Part shown: positions 51,780 through 60,755 of the stretch, one piece after another
Numbering within the stretch: the first letter of the stretch is position 1
Layout: each line of letters starts with the position of its first letter
NCBI RefSeq assembly: GCF_031979925.1
Contig: NZ_DALZFB010000009.1
Coordinates: 110,922 to 174,921, forward strand
DNA length: 64,000 nt
Reading direction: 5' to 3'
From: Pseudescherichia sp031979925
GTDB taxonomy: Bacteria; Pseudomonadota; Gammaproteobacteria; Enterobacterales; Enterobacteriaceae
Position numbers and translations under genes: made by a program
Notes under the pieces: model-generated
What the model saw: the letters and a program-made list of their open reading frames with translations, nothing else
Told to the model about the DNA's origin: nothing
Database searches by the model: none

Positions 51780-51804
51780 GAAAAAACCCGCCGGAGCGGG
51801 TTTT
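51780..51804 (-). terminator. Intrinsic terminator of carAB
   Basis: AAAACCCGC/GCGGGTTTT stem with a 4-nt loop, 19 bp after the carB stop codon. The minus strand continues with T residues. Confidence 0.92.
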
Positions 51805-51822
51805 GGCAACATTGTAGGACGC

Positions 51823-54800
51823 TTATTTAGCGATCTGGGCGTGCATCTCCTGTACGGAGGTCACTTTCTCGGTGGCATCCGCATTCAGCGCCATCGCCGT
51901 GGCGAAACCGCCGTTCAGCGTGGTGTCATAGTGCACCTTGTACTGCAGGGCGCTGCGGCGGATCAGTTTGGAGTCCTCAATCGCCTGACGGCCTGCGGTG
52001 GTGTTGATGATGTAGGTGTATTCGCCATTCTTGATACGATCCTGAATGTGCGGACGACCTTCATGCACCTTGTTCACCAGGCGCGGGTTGATACCAGCTT
52101 CACCCAGAACAATTGCCGTGCCGTGGGTAGCATCCAGCTCAAAGCCGAACTTCAGCAGCTTAGCAGCCAGGTCTACTACACGCTCTTTGTCGCCTTCGCG
52201 TACGGAGAGCAGCGCCCGGCCCTGTTTCTTCATGGTCGAGTTGCTGCCCAGCTGCGCTTTGGCAAAGGCCTCGGCAAAGGTGCGGCCTACGCCCATCACT
52301 TCCCCGGTAGAGCGCATCTCTGGCCCCAACAGCGGGTCCACGCCAGGGAACTTGTTGAACGGCAGCACCACCTCTTTCACCGAGTAGTACGGCGGGATAA
52401 TCTCTTTGGTGACGCCCTGCTCGGCCAGGGTTTTACCTGCCATCACTCGCGCCGCCACTTTCGCCAGCGGTACGCCGGTGGCCTTGGAGACGAACGGCAC
52501 GGTACGTGCCGCGCGTGGGTTGACCTCAATCAGATAGACTTCGTTGTCTTTCACCGCGAACTGAACGTTCATCAGGCCGCGCACCTGCAGCTCGAAGGCC
52601 AGCTTCTGCACCTGCTGGCGCATGACGTCCTGGATCTCCTGGCTCAGCGTGTAGGCTGGCAGTGAACAAGCCGAGTCACCGGAGTGAACGCCCGCCTGCT
52701 CGATGTGCTCCATAATGCCGCCAATCAGCACCGTTTCGCCGTCGCAGATAGCGTCAACGTCCACCTCTACCGCGTCGTCGAGGAAGCGGTCCAGCAGCAC
52801 CGGCGCGTCGTTAGAGACGCTGACCGCCGTCAGGAAGTAGCGACGCAGGTCGATCTCGTCGTAGACAATTTCCATCGCCCGGCCGCCCAGTACGTAGGAG
52901 GGGCGCACTACCAGCGGGTAGCCAATCTCTTTCGCCTTCTCTACCGCCTGCTCGATAGCGGTAACGGTGGCGTTCGCCGGCTGCTTCAGCTTCAGACGAT
53001 CCACCGCCTGTTGGAAACGTTCGCGGTCTTCGGCGCGGTCGATAGCATCCGGGCTGGTGCCAATAACCGGCACGCCTGCGGCTTCCAGCGCACGGGCCAG
53101 CTTCAGCGGGGTCTGGCCACCGTACTGCACGATAACGCCCTTCGGCTTCTCGATGCGGACGATTTCAAGTACGTCTTCCAGGGTTACCGGCTCGAAGTAG
53201 AGGCGATCCGAGGTGTCGTAGTCGGTGGAGACGGTTTCTGGGTTACAGTTGACCATGATGGTCTCGTAACCATCTTCGCGCAGCGCCAGCGAGGCGTGGA
53301 CGCAGCAGTAGTCGAACTCAATGCCCTGGCCGATACGGTTTGGACCGCCGCCCAGCACCATGATTTTGTCACGATCCTGAGTCGGGTTGGCCTCACACTC
53401 CTCCTCGTAGGTGGAGTACATGTAGGCGGTATCGGTGGAGAACTCGGCCGCACAGGTGTCCACGCGTTTGTAGACCGGGTGCAGGTCGTACTGGTCGCGC
53501 AGCTTGCGCACCTCAGATTCACGCACGCCCGCCAGCTTGGCCAGACGCGCATCGGCAAAGCCTTTACGCTTCAGCTGGCGCAGGAAGTCAGCGTCGAGGC
53601 CGTTGATGCCCACTTCCGCTACCTTCTCTTCCAGGCGCACCAGCTCTTCAATTTGTACCAGGAACCAGCGGTCGATGTTGGTCAGGTTAAAGACGCCGTC
53701 AACCGACAGGCCCGCACGGAACGCGTCCGCGATGTACCAGATACGCTCCGCGCCCGCGTCTTTCAGCTCGCGGCGAATTTTGGTCAGCGCTTCTGGATCG
53801 TCCAGGCTCACCTTCGGGTCGAAACCGGTCGCGCCCACTTCCAGGCCACGCAGCGCTTTCTGCAGCGACTCCTGCTGGGTACGACCAATCGCCATCACTT
53901 CGCCCACGGACTTCATCTGGGTGGTCAGTCGGTCGTTGGCACCAACGAACTTCTCGAAGTTGAAGCGTGGAATTTTAGTGACCACGTAGTCAATGGATGG
54001 CTCAAACGATGCCGGGGTACGGCCGCCGGTGATGTCGTTCATCAGCTCGTCGAGGGTGTAGCCCACCGCCAGCTTGGCCGCGACTTTTGCAATCGGGAAG
54101 CCGGTCGCCTTCGACGCCAGCGCCGAGGAGCGGGAGACGCGCGGGTTCATCTCGATAACGATCAGACGACCATTCTTCGGGTTCACCGAGAACTGGACGT
54201 TGGAGCCGCCGGTTTCCACGCCGATTTCACGCAGTACCGCCATCGAGGCGTTACGCATGATCTGATACTCTTTATCGGTCAGGGTCTGCGCCGGGGCGAC
54301 GGTGATGGAGTCACCGGTATGGATACCCATGGCGTCAAAGTTCTCGATAGAGCAGACGATGATGCAGTTGTCGTTCTTATCGCGCACCACCTCCATCTCG
54401 TACTCTTTCCAGCCGATCAGCGACTCATCAATCAGCAGCTCGTTGGTTGGGGAGAGATCCAGGCCGCGGGCGCAGATCTCTTCAAACTCTTCGCGGTTAT
54501 AGGCGATGCCGCCGCCGGTGCCGCCCATAGTGAATGAGGGGCGAATAATGCACGGATAGCCGACGTCAGCGGCAACCGCCAGCGCCTCTTCCATGTTATG
54601 CGCAATGCCGGAACGAGCGGTGTCGAGGCCGATTTTCTTCATGGCGACGTCGAAACGGCGGCGATCTTCCGCTTTATCAATCGCGTCGGCGGTGGCACCG
54701 ATCATGGTCACGCCAAACTCTTCCAGAACGCCCTGGCGCTCCAGCTCCAGCGCGCAGTTCAGCGCGGTCTGGCCGCCCATAGTGGGCAGCACCGCATCCG

Positions 54801-55047
54801 GGCGCTCTTTTTCGATGATTTTGCGTACCACTTCCCAGTGGATAGGCTCAATGTACGTTGCGTCCGCCATCTCCGGGTCAGTCATGATGGTTGCCGGGTT
54901 AGAGTTAACCAGGATGACGCGGTAACCCTCTTCACGCAGGGCTTTACAGGCCTGAGCACCGGAGTAGTCAAATTCGCAGGCCTGGCCGATTACGATCGGG
55001 CCAGCGCCAAGGATCAGGATGCTTTTAATGTCTGTACGTTTTGGCAT
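51823..55047 (-). CDS. carB: Carbamoyl phosphate synthase large subunit
   Basis: Makes carbamoyl phosphate from bicarbonate, two ATP and ammonia delivered by CarA, for arginine and pyrimidine synthesis. The 1074-residue protein consists of two homologous ATP-grasp halves, each with ILGAGPIVIGQ / VLGGGPNRIGQ starts. PSFTMGGTGGGIAYN and PSYVLGGRAMEIVYD are the ATP loops. The C-terminal about 140 residues form the MGS-like allosteric domain for ornithine, UMP and IMP. It follows carA by 18 bp. Confidence 0.98.
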   Translation of the reverse strand: MPKRTDIKSILILGAGPIVIGQACEFDYSGAQACKALREEGYRVILVNSNPATIMTDPEMADATYIEPIHWEVVRKIIEKERPDAVLPTMGGQTALNCALELERQGVLEEFGVTMIGATADAIDKAEDRRRFDVAMKKIGLDTARSGIAHNMEEALAVAADVGYPCIIRPSFTMGGTGGGIAYNREEFEEICARGLDLSPTNELLIDESLIGWKEYEMEVVRDKNDNCIIVCSIENFDAMGIHTGDSITVAPAQTLTDKEYQIMRNASMAVLREIGVETGGSNVQFSVNPKNGRLIVIEMNPRVSRSSALASKATGFPIAKVAAKLAVGYTLDELMNDITGGRTPASFEPSIDYVVTKIPRFNFEKFVGANDRLTTQMKSVGEVMAIGRTQQESLQKALRGLEVGATGFDPKVSLDDPEALTKIRRELKDAGAERIWYIADAFRAGLSVDGVFNLTNIDRWFLVQIEELVRLEEKVAEVGINGLDADFLRQLKRKGFADARLAKLAGVRESEVRKLRDQYDLHPVYKRVDTCAAEFSTDTAYMYSTYEEECEANPTQDRDKIMVLGGGPNRIGQGIEFDYCCVHASLALREDGYETIMVNCNPETVSTDYDTSDRLYFEPVTLEDVLEIVRIEKPKGVIVQYGGQTPLKLARALEAAGVPVIGTSPDAIDRAEDRERFQQAVDRLKLKQPANATVTAIEQAVEKAKEIGYPLVVRPSYVLGGRAMEIVYDEIDLRRYFLTAVSVSNDAPVLLDRFLDDAVEVDVDAICDGETVLIGGIMEHIEQAGVHSGDSACSLPAYTLSQEIQDVMRQQVQKLAFELQVRGLMNVQFAVKDNEVYLIEVNPRAARTVPFVSKATGVPLAKVAARVMAGKTLAEQGVTKEIIPPYYSVKEVVLPFNKFPGVDPLLGPEMRSTGEVMGVGRTFAEAFAKAQLGSNSTMKKQGRALLSVREGDKERVVDLAAKLLKFGFELDATHGTAIVLGEAGINPRLVNKVHEGRPHIQDRIKNGEYTYIINTTAGRQAIEDSKLIRRSALQYKVHYDTTLNGGFATAMALNADATEKVTSVQEMHAQIAK

Positions 55048-55065
55048 GGTCTTCTCGGCTCCTGA

Positions 55066-56214
55066 TTATTTAGCAGTCTTACGGTATTGCTCGATAAGTT
55101 CGATAAAGTGATCGAACAGCGGCGCAGCATCGTGCGGGCCTGGGCTGGCCTCCGGGTGACCCTGGAAGCTGAACGCTGGCTTGTCGGTACGATGGATACC
55201 CTGCAGGGTACCGTCGAACAGCGATTTGTGCGTTACGCGCAGGTTCGCCGGCATGGTCGCCTCATCCACCGCGAAACCGTGGTTTTGCGCGGTGATCATC
55301 ACGGTGTTGTTATCGATATCCTTAACCGGATGGTTGCCGCCGTGGTGGCCGAACTTCATCTTCACGGTTTTCGCGCCGCTCGCCAGGGCCAGCAGCTGAT
55401 GGCCGAGGCAGATACCAAACACCGGAATGTCGGTCGCCAGGAAGGCCTGAATGGCGTCGATAGCGTAGTCGCAGGGAGCCGGGTCACCGGGGCCGTTGGA
55501 GAGGAAAATGCCATCCGGGTTCATCTTCAGGACTTCATCCGCCGGGGTCTTCGCCGGGACTACCGTCAGGCGGCAGCCTCTGTCTACCAGCATACGCAGG
55601 ATGTTGCGCTTCGCACCGTAGTCGTAAGCCACCACGTGGAACGGCAGCTCCTCTTCTTTTTTCGCTTCCGGCAGCTCACCGGCCAGCGTCCAGCTCCCCT
55701 GGGTCCAGCTGTAGGACTCAGCGGTGGTCACCTCTTTCGCCAGATCCATGCCGTTCAGGCCCGGGAACGCTTTCGCTTTCTCCAGCGCCAGGGCGGCATC
55801 CGGACTGTCGCCCGCGATGATGCAGCCGTTCTGTGCGCCCTTCTCGCGCAGCAGGCGGGTCAGCTTACGGGTATCGATATCGGCAATCGCCACGATGTTA
55901 TGGCGTTTCAGGTAAGAAGAGAGGTCTTCGGTATTGCGGTAGTTGCTGGCAATCAGCGGCAGGTCACGAATAATCAGGCCTTGAGCGTGAACCTGGGACG
56001 CTTCTTCATCGGCTTCGTTAGTGCCGACATTACCAATATGGGGATAAGTAAGAGTGACGATTTGGCGGGAATAGGAGGGATCAGTAAGGATTTCTTGATA
56101 ACCGGTCATTGAAGTATTGAAAACGACTTCCCCAACCGCCGAACCTGTTGCCCCTATGGCCCGACCGTGAAACTGGGTTCCGTCTTCCAGAACCAATAGC
56201 GCTGACTTAATCAA
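55066..56214 (-). CDS. carA: Carbamoyl phosphate synthase small subunit (glutaminase)
   Basis: Glutamine amidotransferase subunit feeding ammonia through a tunnel to CarB. As in E. coli, the most likely start is TTG at 56214, giving LIKSALLVLEDGT with GGAGGG 6 nt upstream and 382 residues, equal to E. coli. A longer frame from an ATG nine codons upstream overlaps the ArgR-box region and is less likely. The class I amidotransferase triad is visible in FGICLGHQLL (Cys) and QGHPEASPG (His, Glu). Expression should be controlled by ArgR and PurR sites upstream. Confidence 0.97.
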   Translation of the reverse strand: MIKSALLVLEDGTQFHGRAIGATGSAVGEVVFNTSMTGYQEILTDPSYSRQIVTLTYPHIGNVGTNEADEEASQVHAQGLIIRDLPLIASNYRNTEDLSSYLKRHNIVAIADIDTRKLTRLLREKGAQNGCIIAGDSPDAALALEKAKAFPGLNGMDLAKEVTTAESYSWTQGSWTLAGELPEAKKEEELPFHVVAYDYGAKRNILRMLVDRGCRLTVVPAKTPADEVLKMNPDGIFLSNGPGDPAPCDYAIDAIQAFLATDIPVFGICLGHQLLALASGAKTVKMKFGHHGGNHPVKDIDNNTVMITAQNHGFAVDEATMPANLRVTHKSLFDGTLQGIHRTDKPAFSFQGHPEASPGPHDAAPLFDHFIELIEQYRKTAK

Positions 56215-56225
56215 AACACCCTCCA

Positions 56226-56263
56226 GAGAATATTCACTCACTTTATTTGCATATTAATTCATA
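56226..56263 (-). promoter_or_regulatory. Tandem ArgR boxes at the carA proximal promoter
   Basis: Two AT-rich imperfect palindromes, GTGAGTGAATATTCT (56226-56241) and TATGAATTAATATGCAAA (56246-56263) on the minus strand, resemble the ARG box (TGAATWWWWATTCA) and are spaced as a pair. They lie 12-49 bp upstream of the TTG start, where E. coli has the ArgR-repressed P2 promoter. Confidence 0.65.
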
Positions 56264-56434
56264 TTGAAGCCACAAATCAATGCAAATCTGCTTACCGGTG
56301 TATTTTTGGCAAACGGCGGCATTCTAGAGACAAGCCTGGTAAAAGTCTACATTCAAACGTACTTTTTCTTAGTTTTTTGCCAGCCTGAGGGATAAGCGAC
56401 ACTTTAAGATGCAAAAAAGCCAGCTAAATTGCAC

Positions 56435-56450
56435 AGGAAAACGCTTGCGC
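56435..56450. promoter_or_regulatory. PurR box upstream of carAB
   Basis: On the minus strand GCGCAAGCGTTTTCCT fits the PurR operator ACGCAAACGTTTNCNT at all but two positions. It lies about 220 bp upstream of the carA start, where the distal P1 promoter is regulated by purines in E. coli. The carA-dapB gap (56215-56668) otherwise holds the ArgR boxes and the dapB terminator. Confidence 0.65.
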
Positions 56451-56582
56451 ACCGCTGTGAATTACTCTTTTTTATACGAGGCGGTAAAAACAGCATCTGA
56501 CGCGAGAAATGTGTCATTTTTAAATAAAATAGGCAGTAAAAGCTTAACTTATGGCAGACTGAAGTAGAAAACAAGACATAAC

Positions 56583-56617
56583 AGATAAAATAAAGGGGCA
56601 ATAAAATATTGCCCCTT
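56583..56617 (-). terminator. Intrinsic terminator of dapB
   Basis: Perfect 11-bp stem AAGGGGCAATA/TATTGCCCCTT with a 3-nt loop, followed on the minus strand by TATTTTAT. Confidence 0.85.
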
Positions 56618-56668
56618 GCAATCAAAGTATTGCGATCACAATAACCACATCACGATGGGTAATAAATA

Positions 56669-57490
56669 TCACAAACTGTTGAGTTCAAGCACATCACGCA
56701 TGTCAAAAAGACCACTCTTTTGCGACTTAAGCCATAAAGCGGCCCGAACGGCACCGTTTGCAAAGGTCATACGGCTGGAGGCCTTATGGGTGATCTCAAT
56801 CCGCTCGCCAACGTCAGCAAACATAGCGGTATGCTCACCCACAATGTCGCCTGCGCGAACGGTGGCAAAACCGATGGTGCCCGGCTCGCGCTCGCCGGTG
56901 TAGCCTTCGCGGCTATAGACGGCGCAGCTCTTCAGATCCTTATCCAGCGCATGAGCAATAGCTTCACCCATTGCCAGCGCAGTTCCTGACGGGGCATCAA
57001 CCTTATGACGGTGATGCGCCTCAATAATTTCAATGTCGGTGTAGTCACCCATTACCTTCGCCGCTTTCTCCAGCAGCTTAAGCATAACGTTGACCCCAAC
57101 GCTAAAGTTAGCGGCAAAAACGATACTGATGTTCTGTGCCGCGTCGCTGATAGCCTGCTTGCCCGCGTCGTCAAAGCCGGTGGTGCCAATGACCATGCCC
57201 TTACCATGCTGACGGCAGAAGGCCAGATGGGTCAGGGTGCCTTCCGGACGGGTAAAATCGATAAATACATCGAAGTCGTCCTTCACCGCCTCCAGGCTGC
57301 TCTGCACCGTCACGCCTGATTTGCCGGCACCCGCCAGCTCTCCTGCGTCGCTGCCCAGCAGAGAAGATCCCTCCCGTTCCAGCGCCGCGCCCAGGGTTAC
57401 GCCATCCATGTTTAGCGCCGCCTGGATCAGCTGGCGGCCCATGCGCCCACCAGCGCCCGCAATGGCAACGCGAATTTGTGCTTCGTGCAT
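56669..57490 (-). CDS. dapB: 4-hydroxy-tetrahydrodipicolinate reductase
   Basis: NAD(P)H-dependent step of the diaminopimelate/lysine pathway, so it supplies both lysine and peptidoglycan cross-links. The 273-residue length equals E. coli. Motifs are the Rossmann VAIAGAGGRMGRQLIQAAL, VIGTTGFDDAGKQ, the catalytic EAHHRHKVDAPSGTA and the C-terminal FDMRDVLELNSL. It has its own terminator, separating it from carAB. Confidence 0.98.
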   Translation of the reverse strand: MHEAQIRVAIAGAGGRMGRQLIQAALNMDGVTLGAALEREGSSLLGSDAGELAGAGKSGVTVQSSLEAVKDDFDVFIDFTRPEGTLTHLAFCRQHGKGMVIGTTGFDDAGKQAISDAAQNISIVFAANFSVGVNVMLKLLEKAAKVMGDYTDIEIIEAHHRHKVDAPSGTALAMGEAIAHALDKDLKSCAVYSREGYTGEREPGTIGFATVRAGDIVGEHTAMFADVGERIEITHKASSRMTFANGAVRAALWLKSQKSGLFDMRDVLELNSL

Positions 57491-57648
57491 AGTTGTGCTC
57501 TTTTGTTAATGAAATGCTATAAATCGCTTCCAGATTAACCAGCCCGCTACCGGGCCGCCAGCCGAAAACGCCGATAATAAGAATTTAATGATAAACGCCG
57601 AAAAGTATCAGCAAAAGACATGATTGCTGCCTGAGCGGCAGCAACGTG

Positions 57649-58278
57649 CTATGGCAGGAGATAACTGATGGTAAGCTGGCCTTTCTTCTGCTTTATGCTA
57701 CTAATCACCAGCTTATCGATATTTTGCAGGCTCGACACATGCGTGCCGCCGCACTCGTAAGCAGGCAGATCGCCAAAGCGTACTTTACGACGATCGCTTT
57801 CAAACTCCACATGGCGCAGCAGCCCGGCGCTTATCCATGCCTCAATGCTTGCCAGCAGCATGTCGCTGTCCGGTACTTCTGCCCCCTCGCCCGCAATAAA
57901 GGTCACTTTGCCTTCGCCCGGCCAGTGGTGTGCTTTTACCGGCTGCCAGCCATGCTGCTCTGCTGCATAGCCAACCAGATGACCAGCGCTATGCCAGCGC
58001 GCATGCAACGCTCGGACTTCCGCATTGACCTGCAACGTCGCATCGCCTGTCGCAAGCGGTTCGGGCAGAATGTGTATAACGCTCTCCCCGCGCTGGATGA
58101 CGCTCTCAACGGCTATGCCATTGATGGTTCCCCTGTCAGCGGGCTGACCTCCCCCCTGCGGATGAAACAGCGTCTTATCCAGCTCGATTGCATAGCGGCC
58201 GTCAGGCTCTTCGCTGCAGCTGCGCACCTGAGCGACGCCCTGGATGGCATCGCTGGTGTAATAAAGACGTTCAGTCAT
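57649..58278 (-). CDS. AlaX-like alanyl-tRNA editing protein
   Basis: Free-standing homologue of the AlaRS editing domain, expected to deacylate mischarged Ser- or Gly-tRNA(Ala). The 209 residues contain FHPQGGGQPADRG, the zinc histidines in HARWHSAGHL (the HxxxH type motif) and CGGTHVSSL with the further Cys and His ligands, followed by a C-terminal SAD-like end. It is not in the K-12 set of this locus; here it and a divergent LysR gene occupy the place of rihC between dapB and ispH. A regulatory link to the divergent LysR gene is plausible. Confidence 0.88.
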   Translation of the reverse strand: MTERLYYTSDAIQGVAQVRSCSEEPDGRYAIELDKTLFHPQGGGQPADRGTINGIAVESVIQRGESVIHILPEPLATGDATLQVNAEVRALHARWHSAGHLVGYAAEQHGWQPVKAHHWPGEGKVTFIAGEGAEVPDSDMLLASIEAWISAGLLRHVEFESDRRKVRFGDLPAYECGGTHVSSLQNIDKLVISSIKQKKGQLTISYLLP

Positions 58279-58370
58279 GGTTGTTCTCCTCTGTCTGAGA
58301 ACAGTATATTCATAATCTCCTGGGCGATAATTCCCTTTTCATTCACTGCACTTTTGCTTAACAGGCACAG

Positions 58371-59279
58371 ATGAATCCACTTCTGCTTCCCGATCTTGCG
58401 ACCTTTGTGACCATTATTGAACAGGGTAGCTTCTCTGCTGCGGCACGGACTAATGGTGCAACACCCTCCGCTATCAGTCGCTGTGTATCACGCCTGGAGC
58501 AGGAGATGGGCTGTAAGCTGCTGCACCGCACCACCCGCAAGCTGGCGCTGACGGAGACAGGCCGAACCGTTTATGAATATGCCCAGGAGATGCTGGAGGC
58601 GGCCAGGCAGGCGTTAGATTCCGGTGGCAGCCTGCAAACCGTTGCCCAGGGCAAACTTACTTTAAGCGTCCCTAAAGCCGTTGGGCGCTTTGTTATTCAC
58701 CCGCTGATGCCTGAGTTTCTTGCCCGCCATCCGCAGATCGACGTCGCTCTGCGCCTGGAGGATCGCTATGTTGATTTAATTAACGACGGCGTCGATCTGG
58801 CGCTGCGCATCACCGACTCTCCTTCACCGGGGCTATATGGCAAAGCGCTGATGCCGGTAACCCACGTTATCTGCGCGACGCCTGAGTATTTACGCAAGCA
58901 CGGCATGCCCACGCACCCGCAGGATCTGCGTCGTCACAGCTGCATCTCTCTGGGCGAAACGCCCGCTGACGCACGCTGGAAGTTTCGCCTGCGGGAAAAG
59001 ACAGAGGCCGTGCAGACGCGGGGACGCTATGCGGCGAACCATACCGGCGTACGCCTGGACGCGGTTAAGCAGCATATCGGCATTGGCAGCCTGCCGCTGT
59101 TTACCGCCCGCGAGGCGCTGGAGAGAGGAGAGATTGTGCAGGTGCTGCCGGATTGGGAATTTATCAGCACCTACTCCGGGGAACTTTGGTTACTGTGGAC
59201 GCGAAATAAACATATGCCCGCAAAGATGCGGGCAATGATTAGCTATCTTACCGAGAAGATGCCCACCGGCACCGTTTGA
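58371..59279 (+). CDS. LysR-family transcriptional regulator
   Basis: A 302-residue LysR-type regulator. The N-terminal winged helix-turn-helix (about residues 5-65) reads FVTIIEQGSFSAAAR...SAISRCVSRLEQEMG and HRTTRKLALTETG. The C-terminal effector domain (about 90-295) includes LTLSVPKAVGRF and DGVDLALRIT, of the CrgA/DsdC-like cluster that regulates neighbouring genes. It is divergent from the AlaX-like gene with 92 bp between starts, the classic arrangement for a LysR regulator and its target. The effector is unknown. It ends 3 bp from the convergent ispH. Confidence 0.9.
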   Translation: MNPLLLPDLATFVTIIEQGSFSAAARTNGATPSAISRCVSRLEQEMGCKLLHRTTRKLALTETGRTVYEYAQEMLEAARQALDSGGSLQTVAQGKLTLSVPKAVGRFVIHPLMPEFLARHPQIDVALRLEDRYVDLINDGVDLALRITDSPSPGLYGKALMPVTHVICATPEYLRKHGMPTHPQDLRRHSCISLGETPADARWKFRLREKTEAVQTRGRYAANHTGVRLDAVKQHIGIGSLPLFTAREALERGEIVQVLPDWEFISTYSGELWLLWTRNKHMPAKMRAMISYLTEKMPTGTV

Positions 59280-59282
59280 GGA

Positions 59283-60233
59283 TTACTCGACTTCGCGTAC
59301 GTCCATGCGCAGCTCTTTTGGTACCTCAAAGACGATATTCTCTTCGCGGCCCTCAAGAGGAATGGCTTCCCCGCCGCCCAGCGCTTGCAGGCGGGCAATA
59401 ACGTTCTGCACCAGAATATCCGGCGCGGAGGCACCGGCGGTGACGCCGACGCAGGCCACATTCGCTACCCATGCTTCCTGGATATCGGACGCGTCGTCGA
59501 TCAGAAACGCCGCTTTCCCCATCCGCTGAGCAAGCTCTGCCAGCCGGTTAGAGTTCGAGGAGTTCTTCGAGCCAACTACCAGCACCACGTCGGCCTGCTC
59601 GGCCAGCGCGCGCACCGCCTCCTGGCGATTAGTGGTGGCGTAGCAGATATCATCCTTACGCGGCCCGACAATTTTCGGGAAGCGGCTACGCAGGGCGTCG
59701 ATAACGTCAGAGGTATCATCCACCGATAGCGTGGTCTGGGTCATAAACGACAGCTTAGTTTCGTCTTTGACGTTCAGGGTCAGCACATCTTCCGGGGACT
59801 CCACGAGGTACATCCCCCCTTTCGGATTGCTGTACTGGCCCATTGTGCCTTCAACTTCCGGGTGACCGGCATGGCCGATAAGGATCGACTCTTCGCCGCG
59901 GCGGCTGGCGCGCGCCACTTCCATATGCACCTTGGTCACCAGCGGACAGGTCGCGTCAAACACCGTCAGATCGCGGCTTTTAGCTTCGTTACGTACCGCC
60001 TGGGAGACGCCGTGGGCGGAGAAGATCAGGATAGCGCCGTCCGGCACTTCGCTGATCTGCTCGATAAAGATGGCGCCACGCTCGCGCAGGCTATCGACGA
60101 CGTAGCGGTTATGCACCACCTCGTGACGCACGTAAATTGGTGCGCCGTAGATTGCCAGCGCGTTCTCAACAATGCTGATAGCGCGGTCTACCCCGGCGCA
60201 GAAGCCGCGCGGGTTGGCCAACAGGATCTGCAT
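59283..60233 (-). CDS. ispH: 4-hydroxy-3-methylbut-2-enyl diphosphate reductase
   Basis: Last enzyme of the non-mevalonate isoprenoid pathway, making IPP and DMAPP with a [4Fe-4S] cluster. The start MQILLANPRGFCAGVDRA (60233) gives 316 residues, equal to E. coli; the 28 extra residues upstream read antisense or intergenic DNA. Cluster cysteines are Cys12 (RGFCAGVD), Cys96 (FDATCPLVTK) and Cys197 (DDICYATTNRQ). Ligand histidines are in VRHEVVHN and IGHAGHPEVEGTMGQ. It follows fkpB by 1 bp. Confidence 0.98.
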   Translation of the reverse strand: MQILLANPRGFCAGVDRAISIVENALAIYGAPIYVRHEVVHNRYVVDSLRERGAIFIEQISEVPDGAILIFSAHGVSQAVRNEAKSRDLTVFDATCPLVTKVHMEVARASRRGEESILIGHAGHPEVEGTMGQYSNPKGGMYLVESPEDVLTLNVKDETKLSFMTQTTLSVDDTSDVIDALRSRFPKIVGPRKDDICYATTNRQEAVRALAEQADVVLVVGSKNSSNSNRLAELAQRMGKAAFLIDDASDIQEAWVANVACVGVTAGASAPDILVQNVIARLQALGGGEAIPLEGREENIVFEVPKELRMDVREVE

Positions 60234-60234
60234 C

Positions 60235-60684
60235 TTATGCCTCCAGTGCCGGATCGACTTCCAGCACTTCAATATCAAAATGAACGGTTCGATCGGCCAG
60301 CGGATGGTTGAAGTCAACGGTGATCGAGTCGCCGTTAATCTCGCGGATCACGCCTGGCATTTCGCTGCCATCCATTGCGGTAAACAGCATGATTGCACCG
60401 GTTTCCGGCTCGCCCGCATCCATAAATTCACGGCGCGAAAAGTACTGGATCAGATCCGGGCTGCTGATACCAAAAGCAGCGTCCGGCTCCAGCGAAAAGG
60501 CACGCTTATCGCCCGCTTTCAACCCCAGCAGGTGTTGCTCCAGCCCTTCCGACAGCGAGCCGTCACCGAGACGAAACAGCGCCGGTTTACCGTTATTACG
60601 GGTGGACTCGGCAACGGAGCCATCATCAAGCTTCAGCGTGAAATGCACCAGCACCGCGCTGTTGCTCTGTACAGAGTTAGACAT
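60235..60684 (-). CDS. fkpB: FKBP-type peptidyl-prolyl isomerase FkpB (SlpA-like)
   Basis: Cytoplasmic peptidyl-prolyl isomerase with an inserted-in-flap chaperone domain. The 149-residue length equals E. coli FkpB. It starts with HFTLKLDDGSVAEST, has LSEGLEQHLLGLKAGDKRAFSLEPD before the insert, and ends VDFNHPLADRTVHFDIEVLEVD, the SlpA/SlyD pattern but lacking the metal-binding tail of SlyD. It is in the conserved ileS-lspA-fkpB-ispH operon, 71 bp after lspA. Confidence 0.96.
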   Translation of the reverse strand: MSNSVQSNSAVLVHFTLKLDDGSVAESTRNNGKPALFRLGDGSLSEGLEQHLLGLKAGDKRAFSLEPDAAFGISSPDLIQYFSRREFMDAGEPETGAIMLFTAMDGSEMPGVIREINGDSITVDFNHPLADRTVHFDIEVLEVDPALEA

Positions 60685-60709
60685 GCAGATATAGCCTTTC
60701 AGTGTGTTT

Positions 60710-60741
60710 GCCCGGTGGCGCTATGCCTACCGGGCCTACAG
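60710..60741. repeat. REP-like palindromic element between lspA and fkpB
   Basis: GCCCGGTGGCGCTATGCCTACCGGGCCTACAGG has the form of an enterobacterial REP/PU unit: GCCCGGT/ACCGGGC arms around the GCG-CTATGCC core, ending in CCTACAGG. It lies in the 71-bp intergenic gap inside the operon, so it may also protect the upstream mRNA 3' end. Confidence 0.75.
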
Positions 60742-60755
60742 GTTTTGCGCTGCGG

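Noticed and set aside
52684..54537. Long plus-strand open frame (617 codons) opposite carB
   Set aside because: Antisense shadow of the very conserved carB; no domain recognised.
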